Of a stretch of DNA of 64,000 bases, positions 52,265 to 62,956 are shown one piece after another. Where the stretch lies: the NCBI RefSeq assembly GCF_900090045.1, contig NC_041785.1, forward strand, positions 1,961,001 to 2,025,000, in the 5' to 3' direction. Origin of the DNA: Plasmodium malariae (Eukaryota; Apicomplexa; Aconoidasida; Haemosporida; Plasmodiidae). The notes under the pieces were generated by a model. The model did not search any database. It saw nothing but the letters and a program-made list of their open reading frames with translations, and was not told where the DNA came from. The translations under genes and the position numbers were made by a program. The stretch's first letter is position 1; every line of letters begins with the position of its first letter.

Positions 52265-53069
52265 ATTTTTCGTTTCTTCATTGAACGCAATATTACCCTT
52301 GCTTTGCTGTACTTGTAAGAAGGACATTGAAGCACTTTTCTCTGTATCAGCTGAATGTACTCACTAGTATACGCATTATATGCGCATTGTACATCCTGTA
52401 TAGGAGTAGTAGTTTATTTCCATTTAGGTGTGATGTTAAAATAAATTTTTGAAAAAAAAGTATAATTTGATAATTGGACGAACTTGTATTAAAAGTCTAT
52501 TAGTTTATACAAATTTTGTGTAGAAAGAACACTTACTGTTAAGGAGAGAGTAGGCACTGGACACTGCTTCACCTCTTTTAATGAAAGCGCAAAGCTTTTC
52601 GTATGTTGTTGGAAGTATACTTTTCTATACAGTATATACACATGGAAAAGAAGCATATATCACTATATTATGTATCCGTATTCACATATCGGATTGGTAG
52701 ATTTTGTAATAATGTTTTAAGTATATGCTTTTGTTAAATATAATCCTTCTATATAAATGTGTAAACCTTTAAATTTCGTCAAAGCGGGTGAATTTACTGA
52801 AGCATATTTTAAACTGCTTTAAATTTTATACGTGCTGTTACAATTATAGCTATTGTTTTACCTCTATTACTTTTACAACTCTTTTATATCTTTTATTTTA
52901 TTTATTTTATTTTTTATTTTTTTAATTTTATTTTTTTATTCTATTTTATTTTATTTTTTTATTCTATTTTATTTTATTTTTTTATTCTATTTTATTTTTT
53001 TTTTCTTTTCATGTTTAACTTTTCCAGTTTTGGAGAAACGTACTCATAAATGCATGCACGTATATATAC

Positions 53070-53106
<37 letters not shown>

Positions 53107-54027
53107 CGTCTATGTATATACACATATGGTATATCTGTTCGCATGAACATGTAATATGTGGGGCGAACGGAAAATAAATTTAAAAAGAAAAAGTAAAAAA
53201 AATATACGAATGATATATGTAGCAGATTGCGGCACTTTGCGGTACTTTGCTGTACTGTGTGATATGCAGGAAGACTTAAAACTAGCAACAGAGAGAGATT
53301 TGTACAAAGGGAAACAACCTTATTTTATGCTCATGCTTAAATTTATTTTTATCCACAACCCGCATGCTCATTTTTCTATATTATAAATAATATATATATA
53401 TATATATATATATATTTATGTATAAATGTTGTTTGTGAACATATACATGTATAATTTATTTTTATTTTTTCTAAAAAAAATAGCCATTTTTGCATTAAAT
53501 GCCAATATTTTAAAATATTAACTGCTACATAAATGTACACAGGAGTATTAATGTATGTACGTATGTATGTATGTATATATGCAGGCAACAGCAAAAATGA
53601 CTTAGCGACTAAAGAATGAATTTGTTGTTTATATATCCACGATTTTTAACGAAAACGTAGTTACCTATTATTACACCACATAGACTTGTTTAGCAAAACA
53701 TGAAAAACAAAATAGGCTTGTATATTAAACAATAAAGCTGCAAGAGAAATTATTGCATGCCTTTTAAAGCGCATAAAGGAAAATTTAAAAAAAAATAAAA
53801 ATAAAAAAATAATAAAAATAAAAAAATAATAAAAATAATAGAATAAGGAAACAAATGAATGAGGAAAAAAAAAAAAAAAAAAAAAAAATATAGTACAAAA
53901 ACATAATTGTGTAATTTAAAATTACAGAATGATGTAAAATAATGAAATAGTATAATAAAAAAACGAACAGGCGGAGAAACAAAGGGAAAAAAGAAAAAAA
54001 AAAAAAAAAAAAAAAAAAAGAAAGCAA

Positions 54028-54262
54028 AAGTAATAGCAGCAGTAAAACAGAAGTAATAACAGCAGTAACAACAGAAGTAATAACAGCAGTAACAACAGAA
54101 GTAATAACAGCAGTAACAACAGAAGTAATAACAGCAGTAACAACAGAAGTAATAACAGCAGTAACAACAGCAGTAACAACAGAAGTAATAACAGCAGTAA
54201 CAACAGAAGTAATAACAGCAGTAACAACAGAAGTAATAACAGCAGTAACAGCAAAAGTAATA
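54028..54262. repeat. 24-bp minisatellite, about 9 copies
   Basis: Units made of AAGTAATAACAGCAG followed by TAACAACAG, with one 12-bp slip near 54160. It ends about 440 bp upstream of the P12p start. On the minus strand it gives false poly-Leu and Cys/Tyr ORFs. Confidence 0.93.
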
Positions 54263-54702
54263 GCAAGAGGAATAGCAAACGCAAATTACGGGAAGTATAC
54301 CCAATCCTACTTGCTCTTTTTTAGCGGATTCCCAAATTTTTATCCAAAACAAAAGTGCACAAGACTAAGGATGAAAATGTGGTCATGCACAAAATAAAAC
54401 TTAATTTCTGCAAAGTACGTATTCAAGGTTTGCTTCTCCATTCGTTTTATGAAACCGTTTTACCTTATTCCTTAATATTATAGTAAAAGGAAAAAAGAAA
54501 AGAAGCAAAAACGAGAGTGGGGAGAGCACATAATTATACGTATAAACTGCTCTTGTACCCCCTTTCGCGCATTTTTAAATAAAGAGGTGTTTAAAGGTTG
54601 TGTTGTTGTGTTGTTGTGTTGTTGTGTTGTTGTGTTACGGCGCTTTCCGCGTAACCTTGTGCGCCTGCAAACAATAACCTGGCACAGACCCGATCGAACA
54701 CT

Positions 54703-55761
54703 ATGCAGCTTGTTATATTTGCAATCGTTCAATTTTTGTATTTTTTCTCTTTTGCATATAAAACGAATGATGACTGTGATTTCACGAGAGAACCTTTAAA
54801 CGTTGCATGGAATAATAGGAACAACGCATTAGCACCAGTTGATATGGAAGATGAACCGTATGACAATGATAATAATATAAAGTACTGTGTGAAATTTACA
54901 AAAGGCTTTGAAATTTTAACTTTTATATGCCCAAAAAAAGGAATAAATTATGAAGGTATAGAAATGAGACCGAAGGAATGTTTTGAAAAAATACGAATAA
55001 ATGGAAGAGATGAAAATTTCACTGAAATATTAAAGGGAAGCATATTTGAAAGTAGCGAAACAGATTCGATAATAATAAGAAGAGTTTTTATACCCCCGAC
55101 GATATATGCAGATATGGTTATCGAATGTACATGTGATAATAGTTTAACGTTTAAAGAAAATTTCATAGGTGCACGAGGAATTATGAGGGTGCATTTGAAG
55201 AGAAACAAAATTTTTGGCTGTGATTTTGATAGCAATATTGACGGTGATGATAGTACGTATGGACGTAGCGATGGAGGTACTAGAAATAAGTGTGAGGGCC
55301 GACTTGACAACAACTGTGAAGAGTCGAAGAGTGGAAGAAGCGCTTTTGTGAAATATTATGACAAGTCAAAAATAAGATCAAATGAAAGCATTACTTGTAA
55401 TGTTACAATAAACAAAAAAGAAGTGTATTTAGGGTTAATTTGCCCAGAGGGATATACAATATATCCCTCAGATTGCTTTGAAAATGTATTATATGAAAAC
55501 AAAATTGTAAATATTAAAGAGTTGTTAGTATCACATGATATTAAATTACACATTGACAAAAAAAAAAGAATGTCTTTTGCTACTTTTATATTAAATAAGA
55601 ATGAAAACCCGAAAGGTTTTTCATGTCAATGTGTAAAAAATAATGATAATATTTTTCCTCTTCAAGCAAATTTTGAATACGCCAATTATGAATCGTTTAG
55701 TTTGTGTACACACCTACGTTATTTTGTTCTTTTGCTTTCCCTGCTCGTGCTTTTTCTCTAG
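54703..55761 (+). CDS. P12p: 6-Cys (s48/45) surface protein P12p
   Basis: A single exon of 352 residues with an N-terminal signal peptide (MQLVIFAIVQFLYFFSFA). Two s48/45 domains follow. The first starts DDCDF at C25 and has YCVKF, FICPKKG, ECFEK and the ECTCDN double Cys. The second starts FGCDFD and has ITCNVT, LICPEGY, DCFEN and SCQCVKN. Each domain has the usual six Cys. An extra Cys-containing, Ser/Gly/Arg-rich insertion follows the second domain's CDFD motif. The C-terminus (FVLLLSLLVLFL) is hydrophobic and could be a GPI-attachment signal. Tandem placement upstream of P12 on the same strand identifies it as P12p rather than P36 or P52. It is expected on the merozoite or other invasive-stage surface. 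Confidence 0.9.
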   Translation: MQLVIFAIVQFLYFFSFAYKTNDDCDFTREPLNVAWNNRNNALAPVDMEDEPYDNDNNIKYCVKFTKGFEILTFICPKKGINYEGIEMRPKECFEKIRINGRDENFTEILKGSIFESSETDSIIIRRVFIPPTIYADMVIECTCDNSLTFKENFIGARGIMRVHLKRNKIFGCDFDSNIDGDDSTYGRSDGGTRNKCEGRLDNNCEESKSGRSAFVKYYDKSKIRSNESITCNVTINKKEVYLGLICPEGYTIYPSDCFENVLYENKIVNIKELLVSHDIKLHIDKKKRMSFATFILNKNENPKGFSCQCVKNNDNIFPLQANFEYANYESFSLCTHLRYFVLLLSLLVLFL

Positions 55762-57046
55762 CATGTTCATGTATGCAACGCATGTATGCAACACGTGTAT
55801 GGAAAACATATTTTTGCATAACGTATGTATACCATTTATACGCACAAAAGAAATAATCTTTTAAAAATTCCCCCTTTGTACACATACATTTCTAATTTTT
55901 TTTTTCCTTTTTTATTTTAATTTTTAAAAAAATAATATACGCATATGTGTATGTATGTATGTATGTATGTATATATGTATGTATATATGTATGTATGTAT
56001 ATATGTATGTATATATGTATGTATGTACGTATATATATATATGTTGTACATGTACATGTACATGTATTGTATATGTATTTTTTTTTTTTTTTTTCTCCAT
56101 ACTGATTTGTTTTAAAGCTGGAATTATTTTTTTTTTTTTTTATATTTTTTTAATTTTCCGTACCCTTTTTTTTTTATTTTTTTTTGATTTGCAACTTTTA
56201 ACTTTTTTCAATTAGTCAACTCCGTTCGCAAATTTTACTATTCCATTTTGAATACCCGATTTTTTCTTTTTCTTTTTTTATTTTTTGTTTTGGTTTATTT
56301 TCAAAACGGCAAACACCCCTTTCATTTTGCAAAAACTGCAGCAAAAATTTTCAGCCTGTCTTGTTCATGCATTTTTTCCTTTTAAGGTAAAAATGGGAAT
56401 AAACACATGATGATGTGTATGCGAAAATATGATGACCGAGTGTGTGTACTTGGCAAATGCAAATGTTTACGCAGACGCATGTTTGTACATACGTGTATCC
56501 ACACAAATGCGAATTTACACCATTTCTCATTTGCACGTGTATGCAAATATATCAATCCCAATGATAACAGATTTTTGCTAAAGAAGAATATTTAGTCTGC
56601 CTTTCACCACAAATTAATACAAAATTTTGTATCTAAACTGAAGGAATAACTCCTTTTAAAATTATTTTGTGCGTGAATTTGTTCGTTTTTAACATTTCCT
56701 TCTCCTCAAAAAATATATACATGCACTTTTTTTAATTTTTTTTTTTTTTGTCAATAATTTGTTGGAAAGGGGATAAAAAAGGGAAAAATATAACAATACG
56801 GAAAAAGGGAAAAATATAACAATACGGAAAAAGGGAAAAATATAACAATACGGAAAAAAAGGAAATTTATAGCAATACGGAAAAAAAGGAAATTTATAGC
56901 AATACGGAAAAAAAGGAAATTTATAGTAATATATCTGCGTGTGTGTAGCCAAGTGCACAGCTGATAGCGCTGCACAGAAATAACGCTGTGAGATAGAGCA
57001 CTTCCACTACCCAGTCATCTATGCGTAGTGCGCCTTTCCCTTAAAT
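55762..57046. other. Intergenic spacer between P12p and P12
   Basis: Contains a GTAT microsatellite (55950-56045), T-rich sequence, a 26-27-bp minisatellite (56775-56930) and a GTGCAC hexamer at 56953-56958, about 90 bp upstream of the P12 ATG. No gene. Confidence 0.75.
56775..56930. repeat. 26-27-bp minisatellite, two sub-types of three copies
   Basis: Three copies with the core AATACGGAAAAAGGGAAAAA plus TATAAC, followed by three with AATACGGAAAAAAAGGAAAT plus TTATAGC. They lie just upstream of the P12 promoter region. Confidence 0.92.
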
Positions 57047-58069
57047 ATGACGAAGTTAAAAAATATTTTTTTCGTGCATTTCCTTTTCCTTAGCTATTTT
57101 GTAATCTTAGTGAAGGGGGATACACATACATGCGATTTTAACGAAAATGTAAGCCTGGTCTTCGAGGAGAAGCAAACGAAAAACAGCACAAAAGTATGCA
57201 CATTGAATCCTCAAGTGTTAGATAAGGTAAGTGTTAAGTGTGGGTCGGATTCATTAAAATATAAATTGTATCCTCCAAAATGTTTCGAGGAAGTTTATGA
57301 CTCTTTGACATTTAAAAAAATAGAAAAATTAAAAGAATATGTACATGGTATTTCAACTATGATGATACGAAAGGATCATGAAAACGATGTAGACGAAGTT
57401 TCTTTTAGAGCACCTCCAAGTTTTGAAGAAGCAAAGAAAATATACTGTTATTGTGAAAATAAAAAAAGGATAAAGGTAAAAAATAAAAATGATTATATAT
57501 ATGAAAAAGATATTACATATACAGGAATTGTTGAAATTGTATTACCTACTATACCTAAAAAAATAGATGGATGCGATTTTACTCAGAACATATCAACTAT
57601 ATTTACTAAAGGGTATGATGTCAATCATTCTAAAAATGCAGAAAGTAATGAAGATGTTATATGTAAAGTACATGCACAAGTAAATAAACTGATTGGATTT
57701 AAATGCCCACTAAATTATTATATTGAACCGCAAGAATGTTTTATCAAAGGCTATAACTTAAATGGACAGCTCGAAAATATACTGAATAAACTACCTCTAA
57801 CAGAGCTTGTCATGGATCATTATAATAATGTTTTTTATTCAAAGGTACCTAGTAAAATAGATGAAAATACACATTTCTTTTGTGTATGCACAGATGGAAA
57901 AAGAAGACTGATATCTCATTTTACATTTACAACACCTGAAGTCAATACTAATGAGAATACTGATGTATATAGCACCAAGATTTTGAAAGGTAGTAATAGT
58001 CCTTCCTTAAAAATTTCCCTCCTTGTTATTATCACCTTGCTCGTCCTTCCCTTCGTCTTGGTCTTCTAA
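57047..58069 (+). CDS. P12: 6-Cys (s48/45) merozoite surface protein P12
   Basis: A single exon of 340 residues. The signal peptide covers about residues 1-24 (KNIFFVHFLFLSYFVILVKG). Domain 1 has HTCDFNEN, KVCTLNPQVL, VKCGSDS, PPKCFEEVY and YCYCENKK. Domain 2 has DGCDFTQ, VICKVHAQ, FKCPLNYYIEPQECF and FFCVCTDGKR. All twelve Cys are in place. The C-terminal hydrophobic stretch (ISLLVIITLLVLPFVLVF) after a Ser/Asn-rich spacer is a strong GPI signal, as known for P. falciparum P12, a GPI-anchored merozoite surface protein that pairs with P41. The motif order (VKCGSDxLxYxLYPPxCFEEVY) is specific to P12. Surface location is established for the family; ligand function is not. Confidence 0.95.
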   Translation: MTKLKNIFFVHFLFLSYFVILVKGDTHTCDFNENVSLVFEEKQTKNSTKVCTLNPQVLDKVSVKCGSDSLKYKLYPPKCFEEVYDSLTFKKIEKLKEYVHGISTMMIRKDHENDVDEVSFRAPPSFEEAKKIYCYCENKKRIKVKNKNDYIYEKDITYTGIVEIVLPTIPKKIDGCDFTQNISTIFTKGYDVNHSKNAESNEDVICKVHAQVNKLIGFKCPLNYYIEPQECFIKGYNLNGQLENILNKLPLTELVMDHYNNVFYSKVPSKIDENTHFFCVCTDGKRRLISHFTFTTPEVNTNENTDVYSTKILKGSNSPSLKISLLVIITLLVLPFVLVF

Positions 58070-59251
58070 CGCCTTTCGCATCTCCGCCAAAAATGTAACC
58101 TAGCGGTAAGTACATATACATACAAATATTAACACACACACAAATATGCGCACACATACAAATACGCATACAAATAAGCATATACATATATGTACACATT
58201 TTCATGCACATCCCCTGCTTTTGTTAACTTCTTTTTTCCTTTTTTCGAATAGATTTATGTCTTAGTGCCAGGTATGTACTCCTGAATATATATATAAGAT
58301 CATACACATGTATTTATATACATACATTCTTATATCCATATGGCTCATCCGCGTATATAAGCAGCTTATGTAATACCTAAGCCCAGAAGCATTTACGCAA
58401 ATATGAGTATTTTTTTTTTTTTTTTTTTTTTCTTTTTAAATGCGCATTGCTGCTCCCCTCTGCTTCAATAAAGGAGATTGTTTATTTAAATTTTTTTTTT
58501 AAATTTTAAACATTTTAACATTTTAACATTTTAAACATTTTAAACATATTAACATTTTAAACACTTCAACATTTTAAACATTTTAAACATATTAACATTT
58601 TAAACATATTAACATTTTAAACACTTCAACATTTTAAACATTTTAACATTTTAAACACTTCAACATTTTAAACATTTTAACATTTTAAACATTTTAACAT
58701 TTTAAACATTGAAAAGTTTAAAATCTAGCACTTGAAAAAAAAAAAAAAATCGTAAACAAATTGTACAAGCAAAAATTATAATTTAAGTCAAAATTAAACA
58801 TAAAATAAAAATACAGAAGGGAGGTAAAATGTGGTGCTTTGTAACGACAGTGTACTCGACTTGCAGTAGTTGAGGAAGGAACGCACGTCAGTTTGCAACT
58901 CCGAGGAGAGCAACACAGTTATTAAGGAAAAGAAGAAAATGAGAAAAAGAGAAGTACAAAAAAGAAAAGCTTAAAAAGAGGGAGAAAAAAAGTAAAGCGC
59001 AAAAAAGAGAAGAAAAAAAGGCGCTAAAAGGAAAAAAAAATAAATTAAAGAGCTAAAAAATTGAAAGGAATATACGCGCGCCCTGACCAGATATATATGT
59101 AAGCATGAATAAATGAAAAAGAGGACTTCTCAGAAAAACGAAAAGCCGATCCAAGCAGTTAGAAGCAGTTCAAAAATGCATATGAATTTGTAACGGGATA
59201 AATTACTTCAATATTAATACCACTCCATTAATAATAGCGCGCCGCGAAAAA
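58070..59251. other. Intergenic region
   Basis: Same-strand spacer between P12 and CTU1. It contains an ACATTTTAA-type repeat (58502-58712) and a Lys/Arg-like A-rich purine stretch (58920-59060). No gene. Confidence 0.75.
58502..58712. repeat. ACATTTTAA repeat
   Basis: About 20 units of ACATTTTAA/ACATTTTAAAC with ACACTTCAAC variants. Higher-order copies of the variant pattern recur. Confidence 0.9.
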
Positions 59252-60625
59252 ATGCTGTGCGAGGAGTGCAAGGATAAAAATGTTTGTATGGTAAAACCAT
59301 CGAACAAGGCAAAATTATGCAAGGAGTGTTTCATTGAGTGCTTTGAAGAGGAGGTTCATACAACTATTTTGAAAAAAAATATGTTTGAAGAAAATGACAA
59401 AATTTGCATTGCTGTGTCAGGTGGAAAAGATTCGAGCGTTTTAGCGCATGTACTTGTTCATATAAAAAAGAAATATAATTATAAATGGACTTTATTTTTG
59501 TTAGCTATTGATGAAGGGATTAAAGGATATCGTGATGACTCATTAAAAGTTGTGTATAAATTAGAAAAACTATACAATATACCATTAAAAATATTAAAGT
59601 TCGAAGATATCTTTTTATATACTATGGATGATGTGGTAAATTTTATTGGAAAGAAAAATAATTGTACAGTATGTGGTGTCTTTAGAAGACAAGCCATGGA
59701 AAAAGGAGCATTACTTTTTAATGCTACCAAATTAGTAACAGGACATAATGCAGATGATTTGGCTGAAACTATATTAATGAACATGTGCAGGGGAGATATT
59801 GATAAGCTAGCTAAAAATATAACTAGTTTTAACACTCCTTTTTTTTCACCTTTTAGTGGTAATATGGCTGTTCATGAAAAACTGAACGTACAGGAGAGTT
59901 CGTTGAATAATATTAATGAGGATGCAAATGAAGAAAATGGAAAAACATTTACACATTGTATGGACAGAATATGTACAGAGAAAGAGGAAAATACTGAAGG
60001 AGAGTGCATTGCGGATGGTAGAACGAAAAAGCGTTGTAAAGGTGGTGTTAGCGGAAGTAGTAGCATATATAGAAGCAATAGTAGCAGCTGTAGTCACAGC
60101 AGCGGACGTGATACTTATGCAAACACGGCTGAAGAGATATGCGAAAAGAGGAACGATATGAGGAGAGAAGAATCGAGGGAGGAACCGATAGATAAAGCTC
60201 CTAAAAAGGAAAGGATTTTCTTTCTTCCGCGACTAAAACCACTAATGTGGTCATACGAAAAAGAAATTGTTTTGTATGCTTTTCATTTAAAGCTAGATTA
60301 CTTTAGCACAGAATGCACTTACTCACCTAATTCTTTCCGAGGAAATTTGAGAAGCTTTATTAAGGATATCGAAACTGTTAATCCTCAATTTATACTGAAC
60401 ATTATTCACTCATCTGAGTTTTTTTATATTCATACTGATAAAAAAAAAAAAAAAAAATTGCTGCAAGTGTGTGTCAAGTGTGGAGTATATACCTCAAACC
60501 AAATTTGCAAAGCGTGTCTTATCGTCGAGGGGTTGAAGAACTACACTGATAATTCATTCCTTTACGGGAACAAAAAGAACAGCAAGAAGAGGATCTCTAT
60601 AAAGTACGAGGGGGGAGAGGCGTAG
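59252..60625 (+). CDS. CTU1: Cytoplasmic tRNA 2-thiolation protein 1 (CTU1/NCS6)
   Basis: A single exon of 457 residues. With CTU2/NCS2, CTU1 adenylates and thiolates U34 of tRNA-Lys, -Glu and -Gln using sulfur from URM1. Seen here: an N-terminal zinc-binding CxxC (C3, C6 and C23, C26), the PP-loop SGGKDS at 56-61, the NNCTVCGVFRRQA segment, TGHNADDLAET, the conserved TECTYSPNSFRGNLRSFIKD motif and a C-terminal CxxC pair (CVKCG and CKACL). An Asn/Glu/Ser-rich insertion of about 110 residues (roughly 200-320) splits the catalytic domain. A poly-A run of 17-18 bases (near 60440) is in frame as Lys. The ATG at 59252 gives the family-typical Cys-rich start. Confidence 0.95.
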   Translation: MLCEECKDKNVCMVKPSNKAKLCKECFIECFEEEVHTTILKKNMFEENDKICIAVSGGKDSSVLAHVLVHIKKKYNYKWTLFLLAIDEGIKGYRDDSLKVVYKLEKLYNIPLKILKFEDIFLYTMDDVVNFIGKKNNCTVCGVFRRQAMEKGALLFNATKLVTGHNADDLAETILMNMCRGDIDKLAKNITSFNTPFFSPFSGNMAVHEKLNVQESSLNNINEDANEENGKTFTHCMDRICTEKEENTEGECIADGRTKKRCKGGVSGSSSIYRSNSSSCSHSSGRDTYANTAEEICEKRNDMRREESREEPIDKAPKKERIFFLPRLKPLMWSYEKEIVLYAFHLKLDYFSTECTYSPNSFRGNLRSFIKDIETVNPQFILNIIHSSEFFYIHTDKKKKKKLLQVCVKCGVYTSNQICKACLIVEGLKNYTDNSFLYGNKKNSKKRISIKYEGGEA

Positions 60626-61950
60626 ATCCCCGCTCATCCTATGCGCGTGTGCATGGGTATATACATATATGTACATTCGTGAGTGTTTATGAGCGTGTAT
60701 GTGTGTACATTCGTGCATGTTTATAAGCGTGTATATGTGTATATTCGTACGTGTTTATATGTGTATATGTTCATGCGCGTGTGTGTATGTATGTTCACCG
60801 TATACAAGTAAATCTAAATTATGTTTCGACTGTATTATCTCCTGTAAAAATCCTGAACATTTTTTTTTTTTAAATAGCCAAGAGAAGTAAAGCTCATTTT
60901 ATTCGTTACTCCTTTTATTTTACTATATTTTTTTACATTTTTTTCCTTCGTTGTTATACTATATTATACTATATTATACTATGTTATAGTGTACTATAAT
61001 ATATTATATTCAAATATATTTTATTCTTTTTTCTTCCACATGTTTCGCAATATCTTGTATTGTCCATCCGCCCCAATATTCAGTGCAATGTCCAACGAAC
61101 ATTGTTCCATTCCCCCCTTATGGTCTTATTCTGTATAATTTTTTGTGTACATACTCTTATGTTTTGGGACTTATATGTTTGTGCTATAATTGCAAAATGG
61201 TCCTTGTTTTCCTTAAAAATGGTGTAATTCAGAGCGTTTTGTTTATCTATATTTTTAATCATTTATTTATTTTATTTCATTTTTTTTATTCATTCATATG
61301 TACACATACATAAATATATGTACGTACGAATGTGCAGAAATTTAGCGAAATAAGTCATGTGTGCGAATTAACAGTATGAAGGTACACATTTCAGACATAA
61401 AACGAAGTATATTGTATCTCCGTTAATTATTAGTTTTTTAATGTTGTTCATTTTTTTTTTTTTTTTTTTCTTTTGGCATAATTTGTAAGATTAGCAATAT
61501 TTTTATTAAAAGAGTTAAATTATTTTTTTTTTACCAAATTTTTAAATTCAATTGTTTATAGAGGGACCTTTTTTTTTTTTTTTTTTTTTTTTTCCATTAT
61601 TGGCACTCTACATTAGCTGTACAACTGATTGTCCTGTATGCCTCTAGACCCAACAGTTCGTTTGTCTTTTTGTTGTTATATAATATATTTTATATGTAAA
61701 AAATTATTTGAACTAGGCTACGTTATTTCTTTGTTTTTTTAAGTTGGCAAGAATTTAAAATTTGACAATTTTAACTAGATAAATTTGCACAGCGTGGTGG
61801 ATTATTATTATTATTTTTTTTTTTTTTTTTTTTTTTTTTTTGATACTCTTTTTCCCCAGTCGTCTTACTACACTATAGTTTAGTGTTCTGTGTTGTACTT
61901 CACTGTATTGTACTATAGTTTACTATTATATAGCATACTTTTTCTTTCTT

Positions 61951-61983
<33 letters not shown>

Positions 61984-61984
61984 A
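60626..61984. other. Intergenic region
   Basis: Same-strand spacer with GTGTAT-type microsatellite (60650-60800), a TATACTATAT repeat (60955-61010) and poly-T tracts. A slightly GC-richer patch lies at 61050-61130, with no supported ORF. Confidence 0.7.
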
Positions 61985-62350
61985 ATGGGTAAAAAGAACG
62001 ACAGTGCGGACTTAGTCAACAGCGCCTATGAATCATCCCTAAGCAAAGCAGAGGAGAATATAAAGAAAGGACAGTTAACTTTGAAAGAAGTGAAAGAAAG
62101 AAAAATTTACTTTAAGGATGTGGAGTTTAATGTAAAGAATCATATGAACGAGATGACAAAATTGGTGAAGGAAGCAAAACTTATAAAGGCTTCAACAAGT
62201 AGTAACATAAAAGAATTTTACAACTCATTAATTAAATGCGATGAGCTTTTCGATAAGCTATCAACAGATGATAGAAACTTAAGGATCGAAAAGATGTTTA
62301 GTGGTATTATTGAAGAGATAAACAGTAAATGCAAACCTGTGAATTTGTAG
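61985..62350 (+). CDS. Small helical protein of unknown function
   Basis: A single-exon protein of 121 residues. It is strongly charged (Lys/Glu-rich) and predicted by eye to be nearly all helix with heptad-like spacing (EENIKKGQLTLKEVKERK, then NHMNEMTKLVKEAKLIKA). There is no signal peptide and no membrane segment. It resembles small coiled-coil subunits such as BLOC-1- or prefoldin-type proteins only in general character, so I assign no function. The start ATG directly follows a long poly-T tract typical of Plasmodium 5' UTRs. Codon content and GC are clearly higher than in the flanking DNA, supporting a real gene. Confidence 0.8.
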   Translation: MGKKNDSADLVNSAYESSLSKAEENIKKGQLTLKEVKERKIYFKDVEFNVKNHMNEMTKLVKEAKLIKASTSSNIKEFYNSLIKCDELFDKLSTDDRNLRIEKMFSGIIEEINSKCKPVNL

Positions 62351-62956
62351 TAGGACAAGAGTGCAAAGATAATACATATTTAAGTTTATGTTTTTGCGCT
62401 TATACTAATTTTTCCAAGTGTATTATGTCCATGCTTGATCGTTTCTTGGCATCCCTAAAAGGAGAGTATTACGGCATAATAGCTCTTGTTTAAGTTTTTG
62501 TACCTTTCCATAATTCAGCAGTTAAGCAGTCAAAAAGTTGAGCAATCAAACAATTTTCCCATTTTTTATATTTTCCATTAATTTTTTTTACATGCAAAGC
62601 AACACGTACAGACGTTTCCATAATATCCCGCTTCACATGGGTCATAACTAAACCCGATCCTCCGAACATACGAATGATCAAAAGGATAAACAAAACGTCC
62701 AACGGAAGAGAAAATAAATAAAATAATAAAATAATAAAATAATAAATTAAAAAAAATTACATACAATATAATATAATAAAATAATTGAAAAAAAAAGCTC
62801 AAATGAGAGGCGATCATAATATCAAAACGTTTAGCGTACTCAAGTTTTACTTCCTTCAATGGAATGAGATCAACAATCTGAGCATACGTGTGTGTGCGTG
62901 TGCGTGTGTATGTGTATGTGTATCTGTTTGTATGTGAGTACATGATGTTGTAGCGC
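62351..62956. other. Convergent spacer with an unexplained minus-strand ORF
   Basis: Lies between two convergent stops. A minus-strand frame from an acceptor-like CTCAG at about 62878 stays open to 62578. It has coding-like ends and a hydrophobic, AT-repeat-derived middle (see findings). Confidence 0.5.

Larger units (their letters stand above)
51002..54702. other. 3.7-kb divergent intergenic region
   Basis: Upstream region shared by NOG1 and P12p. It holds several tandem repeats (separate entries), poly-A/T tracts and TA arrays. All ORFs are repeat translations (for example Leu-only or Cys-Cys-Tyr-Tyr on the minus strand at 53.9-54.3 kb). A GTGCAC hexamer lies at 54355-54360. Confidence 0.7.

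Noticed and set aside
53750..54352. 200-codon Cys/Tyr ORF and 120-codon poly-Leu ORF on the minus strand
   Set aside because: Alternative frames of the 24-bp GTAACAACAG-type minisatellite.
54703..58069. The 6-Cys pair as P52/P36
   Set aside because: The second protein has the P12-specific first-domain motif and a GPI tail, and the neighbours (NOG1, ROP14, L18, AP-3 beta) fit the P12p/P12 locus.
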